Shown here piece by piece: positions 36,436 through 46,017 of a DNA stretch of 64,000 nt (within the stretch, counting starts at the first letter, position 1; each line of letters begins with the position of its first letter). A model generated the notes under the pieces. It was not told the origin of the DNA and searched no databases. It was given only the letters and a program-made list of their open reading frames with translations. Position numbers and translations under genes: made by a program. This stretch comes from Vibrio fortis (GTDB lineage Bacteria > Pseudomonadota > Gammaproteobacteria > Enterobacterales > Vibrionaceae): positions 248,001 to 312,000 of the forward strand of contig NZ_JFFR01000027.1 in the NCBI RefSeq assembly GCF_000695685.1, given 5' to 3'.

Positions 36436-36960
36436 TTAGAAACCAAATCGCGCTGACATCAGCACTTGGTGACCATAAGTACCGTTGTTACGCATATCAA
36501 CACCGACAGACAGTTGTTCTGTTGAATGGAAACGCGCACCAAAGCCTACGATAGAGTTAGTCCCATCATTATCGATAAGCTGACCGAGGCGAGCATTAAC
36601 TTCGATGTTTGCCATTAACCATGCTTTCACACCAACGTTAACTTCGGTTTTAAAGCTGTTATCATCATTGCGTTCTATATTGTGCAGTAGCATTTGACCG
36701 TAAATGTCAGCAAACTGACCAATCGGGCCGTTGAAGCCAATGCCACCTGCTGCATCCCAGTCACTTTCAAAGCCGGTATCCACACGACCGATGAAGTGTG
36801 CGTTTTGGGTAAATAACGTTGTGAATTCGCCACCAAATGTACTTGGGCTAGCACCCATTCGGATTTCAAAAGTGTTGTAGTTGAAATTGTTCGCCGACGC
36901 GGCAAATGAACACAGCGTGGTTAATCCGATCAGTAGCGTTTTTTTTGCGTAACCCTGCAT
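36436..36960 (-). CDS. Small outer-membrane beta-barrel protein, unknown function
   Basis: A 174-residue protein with a signal peptide (about 1-23, ending FAASA). The mature part has alternating amphipathic beta strands and a C-terminal Phe (VLMSARFGF), as expected of a small eight-stranded outer-membrane barrel. I do not recognise a named family. It is in the same direction as the MCP and the YgiW-like gene, separated by gaps that suggest single transcription. Confidence 0.7.
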   Translation of the reverse strand: MQGYAKKTLLIGLTTLCSFAASANNFNYNTFEIRMGASPSTFGGEFTTLFTQNAHFIGRVDTGFESDWDAAGGIGFNGPIGQFADIYGQMLLHNIERNDDNSFKTEVNVGVKAWLMANIEVNARLGQLIDNDGTNSIVGFGARFHSTEQLSVGVDMRNNGTYGHQVLMSARFGF

Positions 36961-36995
36961 GGTGACTCCAATTTTTTGTATTTAGGGCAGTATAT

Positions 36996-37020
36996 ACAAA
37001 AAAGCCTGCAATATGCAGGC
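36996..37020 (-). terminator. Terminator after YgiW-like gene
   Basis: On the minus strand GCCTGCA and TGCAGGC (37004-37020) form a 7-base-pair stem with a 3-base loop, followed by six T. Confidence 0.82.
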
Positions 37021-37044
37021 CATTTTAATTAGAGTCGGTCGAGA

Positions 37045-37416
37045 TTATAGAATTTGGATATGGTCAACTTCGATCTCTGGAGTTTTGCCACCTTCGTATT
37101 CACCAAAGATACGTACTTGTGTTTCAGCGGTCAGTGGTTGAGCTAGCTTGATATCGTCATCTAACTCGATTTGAATTTCACTTTGGCCGTCAGAGAAGAT
37201 GAACTTGTCGTTGCGAACCTGGCGAACGATCTTACCATCTACAATAGCTTCTTGTTCGGAGAACATGCTTGTGTTTTCAAGTAGTGTCGCAATAGTCGTT
37301 GATTCTACTGGGCCTGTGTAAGCGATACCGCTGTTGTTGTCTTTATGACCATCGGCTAGAGCGATAGCTGGAGTAAGGATAACTGATGCTGCGATTGCTA
37401 GGACTGTTTTTTTCAT
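37045..37416 (-). CDS. YgiW/YdeI family periplasmic OB-fold stress protein
   Basis: A 123-residue exported protein with a signal peptide (1-21, ending IALA). The bacterial OB-fold domain (about 30-123) includes GKIVRQVRNDKFIFSDGQS and IFGEYEGGKTPEIEVDHI. The family protects against envelope, peroxide or cationic stress in enterobacteria. No partner gene is adjacent. Confidence 0.9.
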   Translation of the reverse strand: MKKTVLAIAASVILTPAIALADGHKDNNSGIAYTGPVESTTIATLLENTSMFSEQEAIVDGKIVRQVRNDKFIFSDGQSEIQIELDDDIKLAQPLTAETQVRIFGEYEGGKTPEIEVDHIQIL

Positions 37417-37611
37417 AATAAATACCTCATTGGTTATGTTTGGTTGAAACGTTTTGTTTCGATGAGGCTATTAAACAACACTGGGGTTGAATTCAGCGTG
37501 AGTAACGTATTCATTTTCCATTCATTTTCATGAGCATCTTATTATCAATAACGCTACTATAGAGACAAAAGCGCGGTTGTTTGCGTCTAAGAATGAAGGA
37601 AATCAGTTTTC

Positions 37612-39093
37612 ATGTTGACACCACTTAAGGCCCTTATGGTTCAGGGCACGACATCGGATGCCGGAAAAAGTGTATTGGTGGCAGGTTTATGCCGCGTATT
37701 GGCTCGACGCGGCGTTAAGGTCGCCCCATTCAAGCCACAGAATATGGCACTAAACAGTGCGGTGACCGAAGACAGTGGGGAAATTGGCAGAGCACAAGCT
37801 GTTCAAGCTCAAGCCTGTAATGTAAAGCCGACGGTTCACATGAACCCAGTACTCCTTAAACCGAATTCAGATACAGGTGCGCAGGTTATTCTACAAGGTC
37901 GTGCATTAACCAACATGGAAGCAACTGGTTATCACGATTATAAGAAAGTTGCCATGGATACCGTGATTGATTCATTCGATCGTCTTCAGGCTGACTATGA
38001 GAGCGTTATGATTGAGGGTGCGGGCAGTCCAGCCGAAATCAACCTTCGTGAAAATGATATTGCCAACATGGGTTTTGCTGAGAAAGCAGACGTGCCGGTG
38101 ATTATCATTGCAGATATTGATAGAGGCGGTGTTTTTGCTCATCTATACGGTACTTTAGCGTTATTGTCAGAATCTGAGCAACAGCGTGTCGTTGGTTTTG
38201 TGATTAACCGTTTTCGAGGTGACATTAAGCTTTTAGAGTCTGGTTTAGATTGGTTAGAACAGAAAACAGGCAAGCCTGTGATTGGTGTCTTGCCTTATCT
38301 GCATGGCTTTAACCTAGAAGCTGAAGATGCGATCACCACAGCGCAAGAATCGAACGGTAAAGCGAAGTTAAAAGTTGTGGTGCCTGTATTCACCCGTATT
38401 AGTAATCACACAGATTTTGATACCTTGCGTCTAAACCCTGACATCGATCTGCGTTATGTTGGTAAAGGTGAACGCTTAGATCAAGCAGATCTCATTATCT
38501 TGCCTGGCACTAAATCAGTTCGTGCCGACCTAGACTACATGCGTGAACAAGGTTGGGACAAAGATCTTCAACGCCACCTGCGTCTCGGCGGTAAGGTCGT
38601 CGGGATTTGCGGCGGTTATCAAATGCTAGGCAAGTCGATTGATGACCCGGACGGTGTGGAAGGTCAACCAGGCTCTTCTATTGGTTTAGGCTTGTTAGAA
38701 ACAACGACGGTTTTGACGCAACAGAAGACACTGACTAATGTAAGTGGGAAGTTGACTCTGAATGGAAGCGCATCCGACGTAAAAGGTTATGAGATTCATG
38801 TTGGTAAGACTCAAGTCAAAGAAATGGACATACCGATACAGTTAGACTCTGGTGCTATTGATGGAGCAGTTAATAGCGAAAACACGATCTTTGGCACCTA
38901 TCTCCATGGTCTGTTTGATAACAGTGAAGTTCTAGCTTCGATTTGTGAGTGGGCTGGTGCGAGCGCTGTTGCGACGGTTGACCACCACGCTCTTAAAGAA
39001 GAAGGTATCGATCGGATCGCAGACGCCATCGAAGAGTACATGAAGCTAGATTTGTTGTGGCCTGAACTTAATACCATCAAAAAAATAGAATGA
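37612..39093 (+). CDS. cobQ: Adenosylcobyric acid synthase CobQ
   Basis: A 493-residue glutamine-dependent amidase that converts adenosylcobyrinate a,c-diamide to adenosylcobyric acid. The N-terminal dethiobiotin-synthetase-like ATPase has P-loop GTTSDAGKSVLVAG. The C-terminal triad glutaminase has its nucleophile Cys in VVGICGGYQMLG (about residue 335) and a His in GTYLHGLFDN. No other cobalamin synthesis gene and no B12 riboswitch is visible nearby, which fits a split salvage pathway in Vibrio. The molybdate transporter operon follows. Confidence 0.95.
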   Translation: MLTPLKALMVQGTTSDAGKSVLVAGLCRVLARRGVKVAPFKPQNMALNSAVTEDSGEIGRAQAVQAQACNVKPTVHMNPVLLKPNSDTGAQVILQGRALTNMEATGYHDYKKVAMDTVIDSFDRLQADYESVMIEGAGSPAEINLRENDIANMGFAEKADVPVIIIADIDRGGVFAHLYGTLALLSESEQQRVVGFVINRFRGDIKLLESGLDWLEQKTGKPVIGVLPYLHGFNLEAEDAITTAQESNGKAKLKVVVPVFTRISNHTDFDTLRLNPDIDLRYVGKGERLDQADLIILPGTKSVRADLDYMREQGWDKDLQRHLRLGGKVVGICGGYQMLGKSIDDPDGVEGQPGSSIGLGLLETTTVLTQQKTLTNVSGKLTLNGSASDVKGYEIHVGKTQVKEMDIPIQLDSGAIDGAVNSENTIFGTYLHGLFDNSEVLASICEWAGASAVATVDHHALKEEGIDRIADAIEEYMKLDLLWPELNTIKKIE

Positions 39094-39120
39094 ACAAATA
39101 ATCACGTGAAAGAGAGTGTG

Positions 39121-39876
39121 ATGCAAAAACGATTGCTGACGGCAGCACTAGCTATTTTAGCTTTTCAGGTATCTGCGCAAGACTCCGTTAAGGTCTATGC
39201 CGCATCTTCAATGACCAACGTCGTTAATGAACTGATCTCTGAATTTGAAAAGAACAACGATATTGATGTTACACCTGTGTATGCAAGTACATCATCATTA
39301 GTTCGCCAGATAGAACGCGGTGCACCTGCCGACGTGTTCATCGCGGCGAACGAGAAATGGATGAAACACTTAGTCGATAGGGGATATGTGTCAGGTGACA
39401 ATGTCACTAACTGGGCTGGCAATGAACTGGTTTTGATCTCATCGGAATCAGACAATACCGACTATTCTCAGTTCAGACTTGACGATGCAACCACATGGCA
39501 GGCTACGCTACAGGGTGAACGACTAGCTGTTGGCAACACTATGTCGGTACCCGCTGGTATCTATGCGAAAGAGTCTCTAGAGGCATTGAAGGTATGGCAG
39601 AGCGTTCGTACTCGCCTTGCTCCGAGCAATAATGTACGCATGGCATTGGCATTGGTTGAAAGACAAGAAGCGATACTTGGTATCGTATATAAAACCGATG
39701 CTATGCTTTCTAATGATGTTTCAATAGTCGATACGTTTCCTGCGTCATCACACACTCCAATACGTTACCCTGTAGCGAAATTGAACGGTAGTGAATCGAC
39801 GCAAGCCTTTTATACCTTTATGCAGGGCGGATTTTCTAAGTCAGTCCTCGAGCGCTACGGTTTTAATACGCATTAA
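39121..39876 (+). CDS. modA: Molybdate ABC transporter substrate-binding protein ModA
   Basis: A 251-residue periplasmic molybdate/tungstate-binding protein with a signal peptide (1-19, ending QVSAQ) and the ModA motifs YAASSMTNVVNELI and RGAPADVFIAANEKWM. The domain continues with VLISSES and GNTMSVPAGIYAKE. The frame extends to a GTG at 39106, but ATG 39121 starts the signal peptide and has GAGAG upstream. The stop overlaps modB. No molybdenum-cofactor riboswitch or clear ModE site is seen. Confidence 0.95.
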   Translation: MQKRLLTAALAILAFQVSAQDSVKVYAASSMTNVVNELISEFEKNNDIDVTPVYASTSSLVRQIERGAPADVFIAANEKWMKHLVDRGYVSGDNVTNWAGNELVLISSESDNTDYSQFRLDDATTWQATLQGERLAVGNTMSVPAGIYAKESLEALKVWQSVRTRLAPSNNVRMALALVERQEAILGIVYKTDAMLSNDVSIVDTFPASSHTPIRYPVAKLNGSESTQAFYTFMQGGFSKSVLERYGFNTH

Positions 39877-40574
39877 TGTTTTATTTATCGGATTACGAAT
39901 ATCAAGCTCTGTTGTTAAGCCTTAAGGTCGCGGGCTTTGCTATTTTGTGGTTGGTACCTATTGGTATCGGTCTTGCTTGGCTACTCGCGAAAAAACAGTT
40001 CATCGGTAAAGGCTTGGTGGAAAGTCTTGTTCATCTTCCTTTGGTTTTGCCTCCAGTTGTCATCGGTTATCTACTACTGGTCATGATGGGGAGGCAGGGT
40101 CTTATTGGCTCGTGGCTTAATGATGTGTTTGGGGTGGTATTTAGCTTCAGTTGGAAGGGAGCATCGCTTGCGTGCATCGTTGTAGCTCTACCGTTGATGG
40201 TGCGTTCTATCCGCTTAAGCTTAGAAACTGTAGACAGTAAATTGGAAGAAGCGGCTGCGACATTGGGTGCATCTCCAATTAAGGTTTTCTTTACGATAAC
40301 TCTGCCATTAATGGTACCTGGTATTATCACTGGCATCATGTTGTCGTTCGCTCGTAGCTTAGGAGAGTTCGGGGCGACAATCAGCTTTGTATCTAACATT
40401 CCAGGTGAAACTCAGACGATCCCTTTAGCTATGTACACGTTTATTGAGACTCCTGGTGCAGAGGTGGAAGCTGCGCGCCTATGTGCTATCTCCATAGCGA
40501 TTGCCCTTGGTTCTCTTATGTTATCTGAGTGGCTCAATCGAAAAACAGTAAATAAATTAGGGGGGAATCAATGA
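39876..40574 (+). CDS. modB: Molybdate ABC transporter permease ModB
   Basis: A 232-residue membrane protein with five or six hydrophobic segments and the EAA-loop EEAAATLGASPIKVFFTITL that contacts ModC. SLGEFGATISFVSNIPGETQT is highly conserved in ModB. It overlaps modA at the start (TAATG) and modC at the end. Confidence 0.96.
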   Translation: MFYLSDYEYQALLLSLKVAGFAILWLVPIGIGLAWLLAKKQFIGKGLVESLVHLPLVLPPVVIGYLLLVMMGRQGLIGSWLNDVFGVVFSFSWKGASLACIVVALPLMVRSIRLSLETVDSKLEEAAATLGASPIKVFFTITLPLMVPGIITGIMLSFARSLGEFGATISFVSNIPGETQTIPLAMYTFIETPGAEVEAARLCAISIAIALGSLMLSEWLNRKTVNKLGGNQ

Positions 40575-41677
40575 GCCAATTGATACTCAAATATCAGCAG
40601 AAGCTTGGTGAAACTGAGTTTGATGTTGATCTGACCCTACCTAGCCAAGGCATTACCGCGATATTTGGTCGTTCCGGTGCGGGTAAAACCTCTTTGATTA
40701 ACGCCATTAGCGGGCTTAAGAACCCTGACAGTGGTCAGATTGAGGTTTCCGGAAAAACCTTATTCGATAGCGCTAAAGGGATCGATTTGCCAGTTCACAA
40801 GCGCCAAGTGGGTTACGTTTTTCAAGAGTCCCGTCTTTTTCCCCACATGAAAGTGTCGAGTAATTTGAAATATGGTGTTAAGACGCCTGACCAGAAACAT
40901 TTTGATAAAGTCGTCGGTCTTTTATCTCTAGAAGCTCTACTTGATCGATACCCGGCAAAGTTATCGGGGGGTGAGAAGCAGCGAGTCGCGATAGGTCGAG
41001 CTCTGTTGTCTAAACCAAGTATTCTATTAATGGATGAACCATTAGCCTCGTTAGATTTGCCGCGCAAACGGGAAGTGATGCCGTTTTTAGAAAACCTCTC
41101 GGAAAGCGTAAAAATCCCTATTGTTTATGTTACACACAGCCTTAACGAGATCCTAAGGCTCTCTAACTACCTAGTAATCTTAGACCAAGGCAAAGTGCTA
41201 TCTGCGGGGCAAACCGAACAAGTATGGGCGTCCAGGGCGATGAGGCCATGGCAATCATTTTCTGAGCAAAGCTCTCTGTTTGAGGCGAAAATTGTTGATC
41301 ACAACGATGACTATGCACTGTCTAGGCTTGCGCTAGGTGAAAAAACCTCACTTTGGGTTCAGCAGGTCGATAACCCAATTGACGCCTCAGTGAGGCTGCA
41401 GATTCGTGCCAACGATGTATCCCTGTCGCTACACCAGCCCCAAAGCACTTCGATACGTAACATCTTGCCAGCAATTATTCGTAGAGTAGAGACACAACAA
41501 CACGGGCATAACAAACAGAGTGTTGCCGTCGAGCTTGAATTAGAACCGGGTTGTTATTTGTGGGCAACCATCACTTTGTGGGCATTGGATGAGTTGAGTC
41601 TAACGATAGGGCAACGCGTGTTTGCACAGATTAAAGGTGTGAGTGTCGCTCAGCGTGACATTGCAGTGACTCACTAG
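40571..41677 (+). CDS. modC: Molybdate ABC transporter ATP-binding protein ModC
   Basis: A 368-residue ATPase with Walker A FGRSGAGKTS, signature LSGGEKQRVAIGRAL, Walker B ILLMDEPLASLD and switch His in YVTHSLNE. A C-terminal Mop/TOBE domain (about 285-365, SVRLQIRANDVSLSL) binds oxyanion and regulates transport. GGGGG lies before the ATG. It completes the modABC operon. Confidence 0.96.
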   Translation: MSQLILKYQQKLGETEFDVDLTLPSQGITAIFGRSGAGKTSLINAISGLKNPDSGQIEVSGKTLFDSAKGIDLPVHKRQVGYVFQESRLFPHMKVSSNLKYGVKTPDQKHFDKVVGLLSLEALLDRYPAKLSGGEKQRVAIGRALLSKPSILLMDEPLASLDLPRKREVMPFLENLSESVKIPIVYVTHSLNEILRLSNYLVILDQGKVLSAGQTEQVWASRAMRPWQSFSEQSSLFEAKIVDHNDDYALSRLALGEKTSLWVQQVDNPIDASVRLQIRANDVSLSLHQPQSTSIRNILPAIIRRVETQQHGHNKQSVAVELELEPGCYLWATITLWALDELSLTIGQRVFAQIKGVSVAQRDIAVTH

Positions 41678-41784
41678 CCAGTATCTATTGAAATGTAAAT
41701 GTTGTTTGTAAATGGATGAAATAGTCACACAGGAACCTGTGATACTAGTACCATATATAAAGATTCAATTTGCGATGAATAACA

Positions 41785-41813
41785 AAAAGCCGCTCAATAG
41801 GAGCGGCTTTTTA
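41785..41813. terminator. Terminator after modABC
   Basis: AAAAAGCCGCTC and GAGCGGCTTTTT form a 12-base-pair stem with a 5-base loop. It can act on both strands, between modC and the convergent gene. Confidence 0.93.
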
Positions 41814-41859
41814 TTTTATTATAAAGAACAGAAGGTTACTTATCGATAACCTGAATTCA

Positions 41860-42297
41860 CTACTTAGTGAAAACTTCTTTAAAATCACGCTTCAAGATCG
41901 CATCACGACGAGCTTTCTTGATCTGTTTAACCATGTCTTTCACACAGTTGTGAAGAACTTGGTCAAGAAGTTGAGCGCGGTACTCTTCTTTATCTTCGTC
42001 AGTCATGCCTTCTGGCAGTTTAAGAGTTGGGAACTCTTCCATAACGTTAATACCAGCAAATGACTGGCTTACAGAGATTAGAGCGTGGAACTGTTCGAAG
42101 TTGTCTAGAACGTTCTGTGCGCTTGCTGGAAGGCTATCCCACGCTTCGCGTACTGCTTCTTCAGACACCTCGTGAATAGAAGTAACCATGTTGTGCATCT
42201 CTTTTGGCACTTCATCAAATTCGATAACTTGACGTAGCTCTGGAGAGATAGTGGTTAAATCGATTTCTTGTTGCTCGTTGTTTGTAGCGTCTGACAT
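41860..42297 (-). CDS. DUF3069-like Vibrio protein, unknown function
   Basis: A cytoplasmic, acidic, mostly helical protein of 145 residues (VREAWDSLPASAQNVLDNFEQF, with a basic C-terminus KKARRDAILKRDF). I recall this as the DUF3069 family of Vibrionaceae, without a known function. The frame reaches a TTG at 42312, but ATG 42297 has AAGAGA upstream and is the natural start. It is a single gene divergent from the response-regulator diguanylate cyclase. Confidence 0.78.
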   Translation of the reverse strand: MSDATNNEQQEIDLTTISPELRQVIEFDEVPKEMHNMVTSIHEVSEEAVREAWDSLPASAQNVLDNFEQFHALISVSQSFAGINVMEEFPTLKLPEGMTDEDKEEYRAQLLDQVLHNCVKDMVKQIKKARRDAILKRDFKEVFTK

Positions 42298-42428
42298 AGT
42301 ATTTCTCTTCAAAAAGAAACAATGCTAAAAAGATCTGTAAAAAAGTCAACATAATATAGAGACGACCGCATGAATTAGCGCCAGTTTTAGGCTATTTTCA
42401 TAGTTCAACACAATATAAAGGTGACGTA

Positions 42429-43400
42429 ATGGCAGAAATGGGATCATCAATGCGTATATTGCTTGTCGATGACGTTCAATTAGATCGAATGCAGCTTGCT
42501 ATTCGTCTTAAACAGATAGGTCATGAAGTTGAAGCGGTAGGCAGTGGCAAAGAGGCTTTAGACATTTACTCCCAGTTTGATCCTGAACTCGTCCTTTTAG
42601 ATATCAGTATGCCGGATATGGATGGTTTCGAAGTGGCGAGAGAGATCCGTCGTCAATTTCCAGATTGGATCCCAATTATCTTCTTGAGTGGTCATGATGA
42701 ACCAGAAATGATTGCAAAGGCTATTGATGCTGGTGGTGATGACTATCTAATTAAGCCTGTAAATAAAGTAGTCCTGAACTCTAAACTTATTGCGATGCAG
42801 CGTATTGCCGCGATGAGACGAGAGTTAAAACAGAGTACCGCCAAGTTAGAAGAGCTTAATTTGCTACTGAAACAACAGGCAAATGAAGATGGATTAACCA
42901 AGCTCTACAACCGCCGTTACATGGATACTAAGCTTGAAGAGAGCATAGCATGGCATGGTCGTAGAAAAGCACATATGACAATCATCCTTCTCGATGTCGA
43001 CTTCTTCAAACCGTACAACGACAATTATGGCCATATACAAGGCGATAACTGTCTGCAAGCTTTAGCCAGCACCCTCAAAAAGTTGTTTGTTCGTGCCGGT
43101 GAGTACGTAGGGCGTTATGGTGGTGAAGAGTTCATTTTGATACTCGGTGATACAGACAGAAACTTTGCAGAGCAACAAGCTCAGCGGATTCAAGAAGCAT
43201 TAGAGAAGATAAACCTCAAACATGAGCATTCAACTGTATCAGATAGAGTTACAGTGTCACAGGGGGTGTTAACATTTGTCCCGACGGGTGATGAGTCTAT
43301 AGAGGGTAGTTATCAAGCGGTTGATAATGCACTTTATCTAGCTAAAGAAGGTGGTCGAAATACTTATGTATTGCGAGATATCGCAGAGGTAAATCGCTAG
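42429..43400 (+). CDS. Response regulator diguanylate cyclase (REC-GGDEF)
   Basis: A 323-residue protein with a receiver domain (about 10-125): acidic pocket in LLVDDVQ, phospho-Asp in VLLDISMPDMDG, Lys in LIKPVNK. A coiled linker leads to a GGDEF domain (about 160-315) with LTKLYNRRYMD and the active GGEEF motif in GRYGGEEFILI. It should make cyclic di-GMP when phosphorylated. The inhibitory-site position reads RAGE instead of RxxD, so product feedback may be weak. AAGGTG precedes the ATG. No kinase gene is adjacent. Confidence 0.94.
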   Translation: MAEMGSSMRILLVDDVQLDRMQLAIRLKQIGHEVEAVGSGKEALDIYSQFDPELVLLDISMPDMDGFEVAREIRRQFPDWIPIIFLSGHDEPEMIAKAIDAGGDDYLIKPVNKVVLNSKLIAMQRIAAMRRELKQSTAKLEELNLLLKQQANEDGLTKLYNRRYMDTKLEESIAWHGRRKAHMTIILLDVDFFKPYNDNYGHIQGDNCLQALASTLKKLFVRAGEYVGRYGGEEFILILGDTDRNFAEQQAQRIQEALEKINLKHEHSTVSDRVTVSQGVLTFVPTGDESIEGSYQAVDNALYLAKEGGRNTYVLRDIAEVNR

Positions 43401-43557
43401 CAATAATCTATATCCATACAAAAAGCTATATGTGTAATGAAACTTATGTTTTCGATAAAGAAAAACAGTGGAGGGCAATGATAGTCTAGTGGTAAAGTCG
43501 GCCGCCGTTTTTATTGGCTGTTGCCGTTTTATTGATTGTTGATAGAGGATTTTCTTT

Positions 43558-44529
43558 TTGGATCTTCGGTACTTACCTATTGTGTTTTTCATACCATCGC
43601 TGGCTTGTGCAACGAGCTTAAACGATGCTGTGCGGAAAGATCTCGAACAGAACTTTGCAACAAACGTTGTCCTCAGTGATTCGGACGTATTCACATTCGG
43701 CTTTCATAACTTTGACCCAAATAAGGTCTTTAAAATCGATAACGAAAATATTGGTACGACGGAATCAATCAGCCGACGCAAAGATATCGCCGCGCTGAGT
43801 TTACCTTACACAATTGAATTACCGTCTTATATTGAAGATAACCGACAAGAACTAACCTTGCGCTTGTCGGCTCTTAGTATCGACCAAGATGTTGATTTAT
43901 CCTCAGGCACAGCCCCTGATGCCTTAAGTGAATATGTTGTCTCGGGTTATCTGGAGTTTGCCAACGTGAATCAGTTAGACGAGCATTGGAGCGTCAACAC
44001 TGCCATTGGCAATCACATTTCTTACTATCGTAACGACTATAACTATCGAAGTGGCATACTAGAGCCTTACCGCAGTGTATTGGATGGTTTCATCGTCAAT
44101 ACAGACGCTTGGGCCTATATTGTCGAACCGAATATAAAGCTCACCTATCAAGATCTACATGATTGGGGACGGCTCAAGATAAGCTCAAGTTGGCACTACT
44201 TCTACGGTTATGGTTGGGGCGAAGCTAATGAAGGGGATGTAGGAAACCCTGAGGGGTGGTATCTCGCCAATGAAGTTAAAGTTTTTTACGACTTGATATC
44301 ATGGCGTGACAATGTCACATCAATGTACTCTAGCGTCCGAAGAATTGATGTCGGTGGCGATACGTCAGCCCCATTGGGTACACACTCGTATTACGAAGCA
44401 AGCTTAGGGTGGTTATTAGACCCAGACTTACTCAATGATTGGGTTGATAACGTAGGGATAGGGCTTACCATAAATTACGGTAGTTCTCTCAAGGGCGGTA
44501 GCCTAGTGGTCTTTTTCAATCAAGACTAA
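43558..44529 (+). CDS. Solitary outer-membrane autotransporter-like beta-barrel protein
   Basis: A 323-residue protein with a short signal peptide (about 1-19, ending LACA) and repeating amphipathic beta strands through the rest. Aromatic girdles are visible, for example SSWHYFYGYGWGEANEG, and the C-terminus is aromatic/hydrophobic (SLVVFFNQD). It matches the Vibrio family of solitary autotransporter beta-barrel domains, barrels without a passenger. The start is a TTG: AGAGGA lies 8 bases before it, and no ATG gives a signal peptide. It sits between two diguanylate cyclase genes. Confidence 0.8.
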   Translation: MDLRYLPIVFFIPSLACATSLNDAVRKDLEQNFATNVVLSDSDVFTFGFHNFDPNKVFKIDNENIGTTESISRRKDIAALSLPYTIELPSYIEDNRQELTLRLSALSIDQDVDLSSGTAPDALSEYVVSGYLEFANVNQLDEHWSVNTAIGNHISYYRNDYNYRSGILEPYRSVLDGFIVNTDAWAYIVEPNIKLTYQDLHDWGRLKISSSWHYFYGYGWGEANEGDVGNPEGWYLANEVKVFYDLISWRDNVTSMYSSVRRIDVGGDTSAPLGTHSYYEASLGWLLDPDLLNDWVDNVGIGLTINYGSSLKGGSLVVFFNQD

Positions 44530-44540
44530 TTGCCGTCTGT

Positions 44541-45785
44541 CTATTCTTTGCTAATAGACAAACGGTTACGGCCGGCTTCCTTTGCTTTGTATAAGGCGTT
44601 ATCTGCAAGCTTCATCACTTCTTCTGGCTTTTTGGTTGTCTTGCTGTCCGCCAACCCAATGCTTACGGTAACGTTGACTATCTTCGATGCCAGTGAACCT
44701 TGGCCTCTATTCTTACTGCCTGTGTCATCACAGTTAGGGCGGGCATGATTATCGCGTATTACGATGTCATAGGCTGCAATGTCTTGAATAAGCTCATTCA
44801 GATGACCAACGACCTGTTTAGCCTGTTTGCGTCGATAGATGATCGTAAACTCTTCACCCCCATAACGATAAATTCTTGGGTGACCTGATGTTAGCTTCAT
44901 TCTACTGGCAACAAGTTTAAGCACTTCGTCACCGATATCATGACCGTAAGTGTCATTGAACGTCTTAAAGTGGTCGATATCGAGCATTGCTAATGAATAC
45001 TTTCGACCCAAATGTTTCATATCGCTTTCCAATGCGTGGCGACCTGGAATATTGGTTAGTTGGTCATTAAATGCAAGTGCATGACTTGCCGACATCATGT
45101 AGATGATGATCAGCACGCCAGATAACGAAAATAGTGTGCTTGATATATACAGAACGTCAAAGAAGATAAACGTCGAGCTAGCCATAACGATAGAGCTGTA
45201 TACGACAACATCAATAGGACGGTTATACATCAACACTAAGATTGCCGTTAACCCAGATAATCCAATACTGTACATCAAAAGTATGAAAGGGAGTTTCGAT
45301 AGTGAGGAGACAGTAAACAGGACGCCTTCACTCCAAGACTCAAAGCCACCGTCGTAAAAGTGGGTAATGATGAGCTGAGACCATGCAATAAAGAGCCCAA
45401 TCGCTAAAAGATAGAATCCTGTCGTCCTTGCTGATAAAGCAGTGTCAGGAAATGCATAAACCAACAAACATGACACTGGAAGCAAGGCGGCTAACAGCGA
45501 CAGCTCTAATAATGTTGTCCCGGTATTTAATGGGCTTTGAAGGCGTGTTTGTATCACGGCATATGCAACAAGCATGGCAATAGATACCATGGCCATGCGA
45601 CCTTGTTTAAAGGTAAAGCATAAGACCCCCGCTACAGACAAAAGAATGTAAGGGAGGTTGTTGGCGAAGCCATGGTTTGATTCCGTAATTAAGATGACAT
45701 TGTTCATACCAACAAGCAGTATGCTGAGTAGGAGAAGCGGAAAACAAAAACGGAACAAACTAGACGTGACAAACGAAGATGACAT
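44541..45785 (-). CDS. Membrane diguanylate cyclase (MASE-like, GGDEF)
   Basis: A 414-residue protein with about eight membrane helices in the first 240 residues, forming a MASE-like sensor. A C-terminal GGDEF domain follows, with LAMLDIDHFKTFNDTYGHDIGD (shown in part) and the active GGEEF motif in YRYGGEEFTIIY. The inhibitory site is not canonical (SGHP at the RxxD position). An insert rich in Asn, Asp and Lys (HARPNCDDTGSKNRG) lies before VSIGLAD. It should make c-di-GMP in response to a membrane or small-molecule signal. It converges with the solitary barrel gene, 11 bases away. Confidence 0.93.
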   Translation of the reverse strand: MSSSFVTSSLFRFCFPLLLLSILLVGMNNVILITESNHGFANNLPYILLSVAGVLCFTFKQGRMAMVSIAMLVAYAVIQTRLQSPLNTGTTLLELSLLAALLPVSCLLVYAFPDTALSARTTGFYLLAIGLFIAWSQLIITHFYDGGFESWSEGVLFTVSSLSKLPFILLMYSIGLSGLTAILVLMYNRPIDVVVYSSIVMASSTFIFFDVLYISSTLFSLSGVLIIIYMMSASHALAFNDQLTNIPGRHALESDMKHLGRKYSLAMLDIDHFKTFNDTYGHDIGDEVLKLVASRMKLTSGHPRIYRYGGEEFTIIYRRKQAKQVVGHLNELIQDIAAYDIVIRDNHARPNCDDTGSKNRGQGSLASKIVNVTVSIGLADSKTTKKPEEVMKLADNALYKAKEAGRNRLSISKE

Positions 45786-46017
45786 TTATGTAGAGTGCCT
45801 ATCTAAACTGATGATTCTATAACTAATACTAGTAATGTAGGATACGGCTTAAATTCCAATTGCCAAGCTTTTTACCTGTTTTTAGATAAAAACATAGTGA
45901 TGGATTGTGAATAATGCAACAAAGTGAGTATGTTTATTGTTGATATTATTGGTATAACCGACTAAAAGTTAAGTAGAACTGGCGCAATCAATAACTTGAA
46001 TCATGGAGAGATAAGAT

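Noticed and set aside
37440..37611. Cobalamin riboswitch upstream of cobQ
   Set aside because: No B12 box or typical conserved blocks are visible in the leader.
43477..43500. tRNA-like D-arm pattern (TAGTCTAGTGGTAAAGTC) before the solitary barrel gene
   Set aside because: No anticodon arm, T-arm or acceptor stem with CCA follows, so it is not a tRNA. It is only a chance match in the leader.
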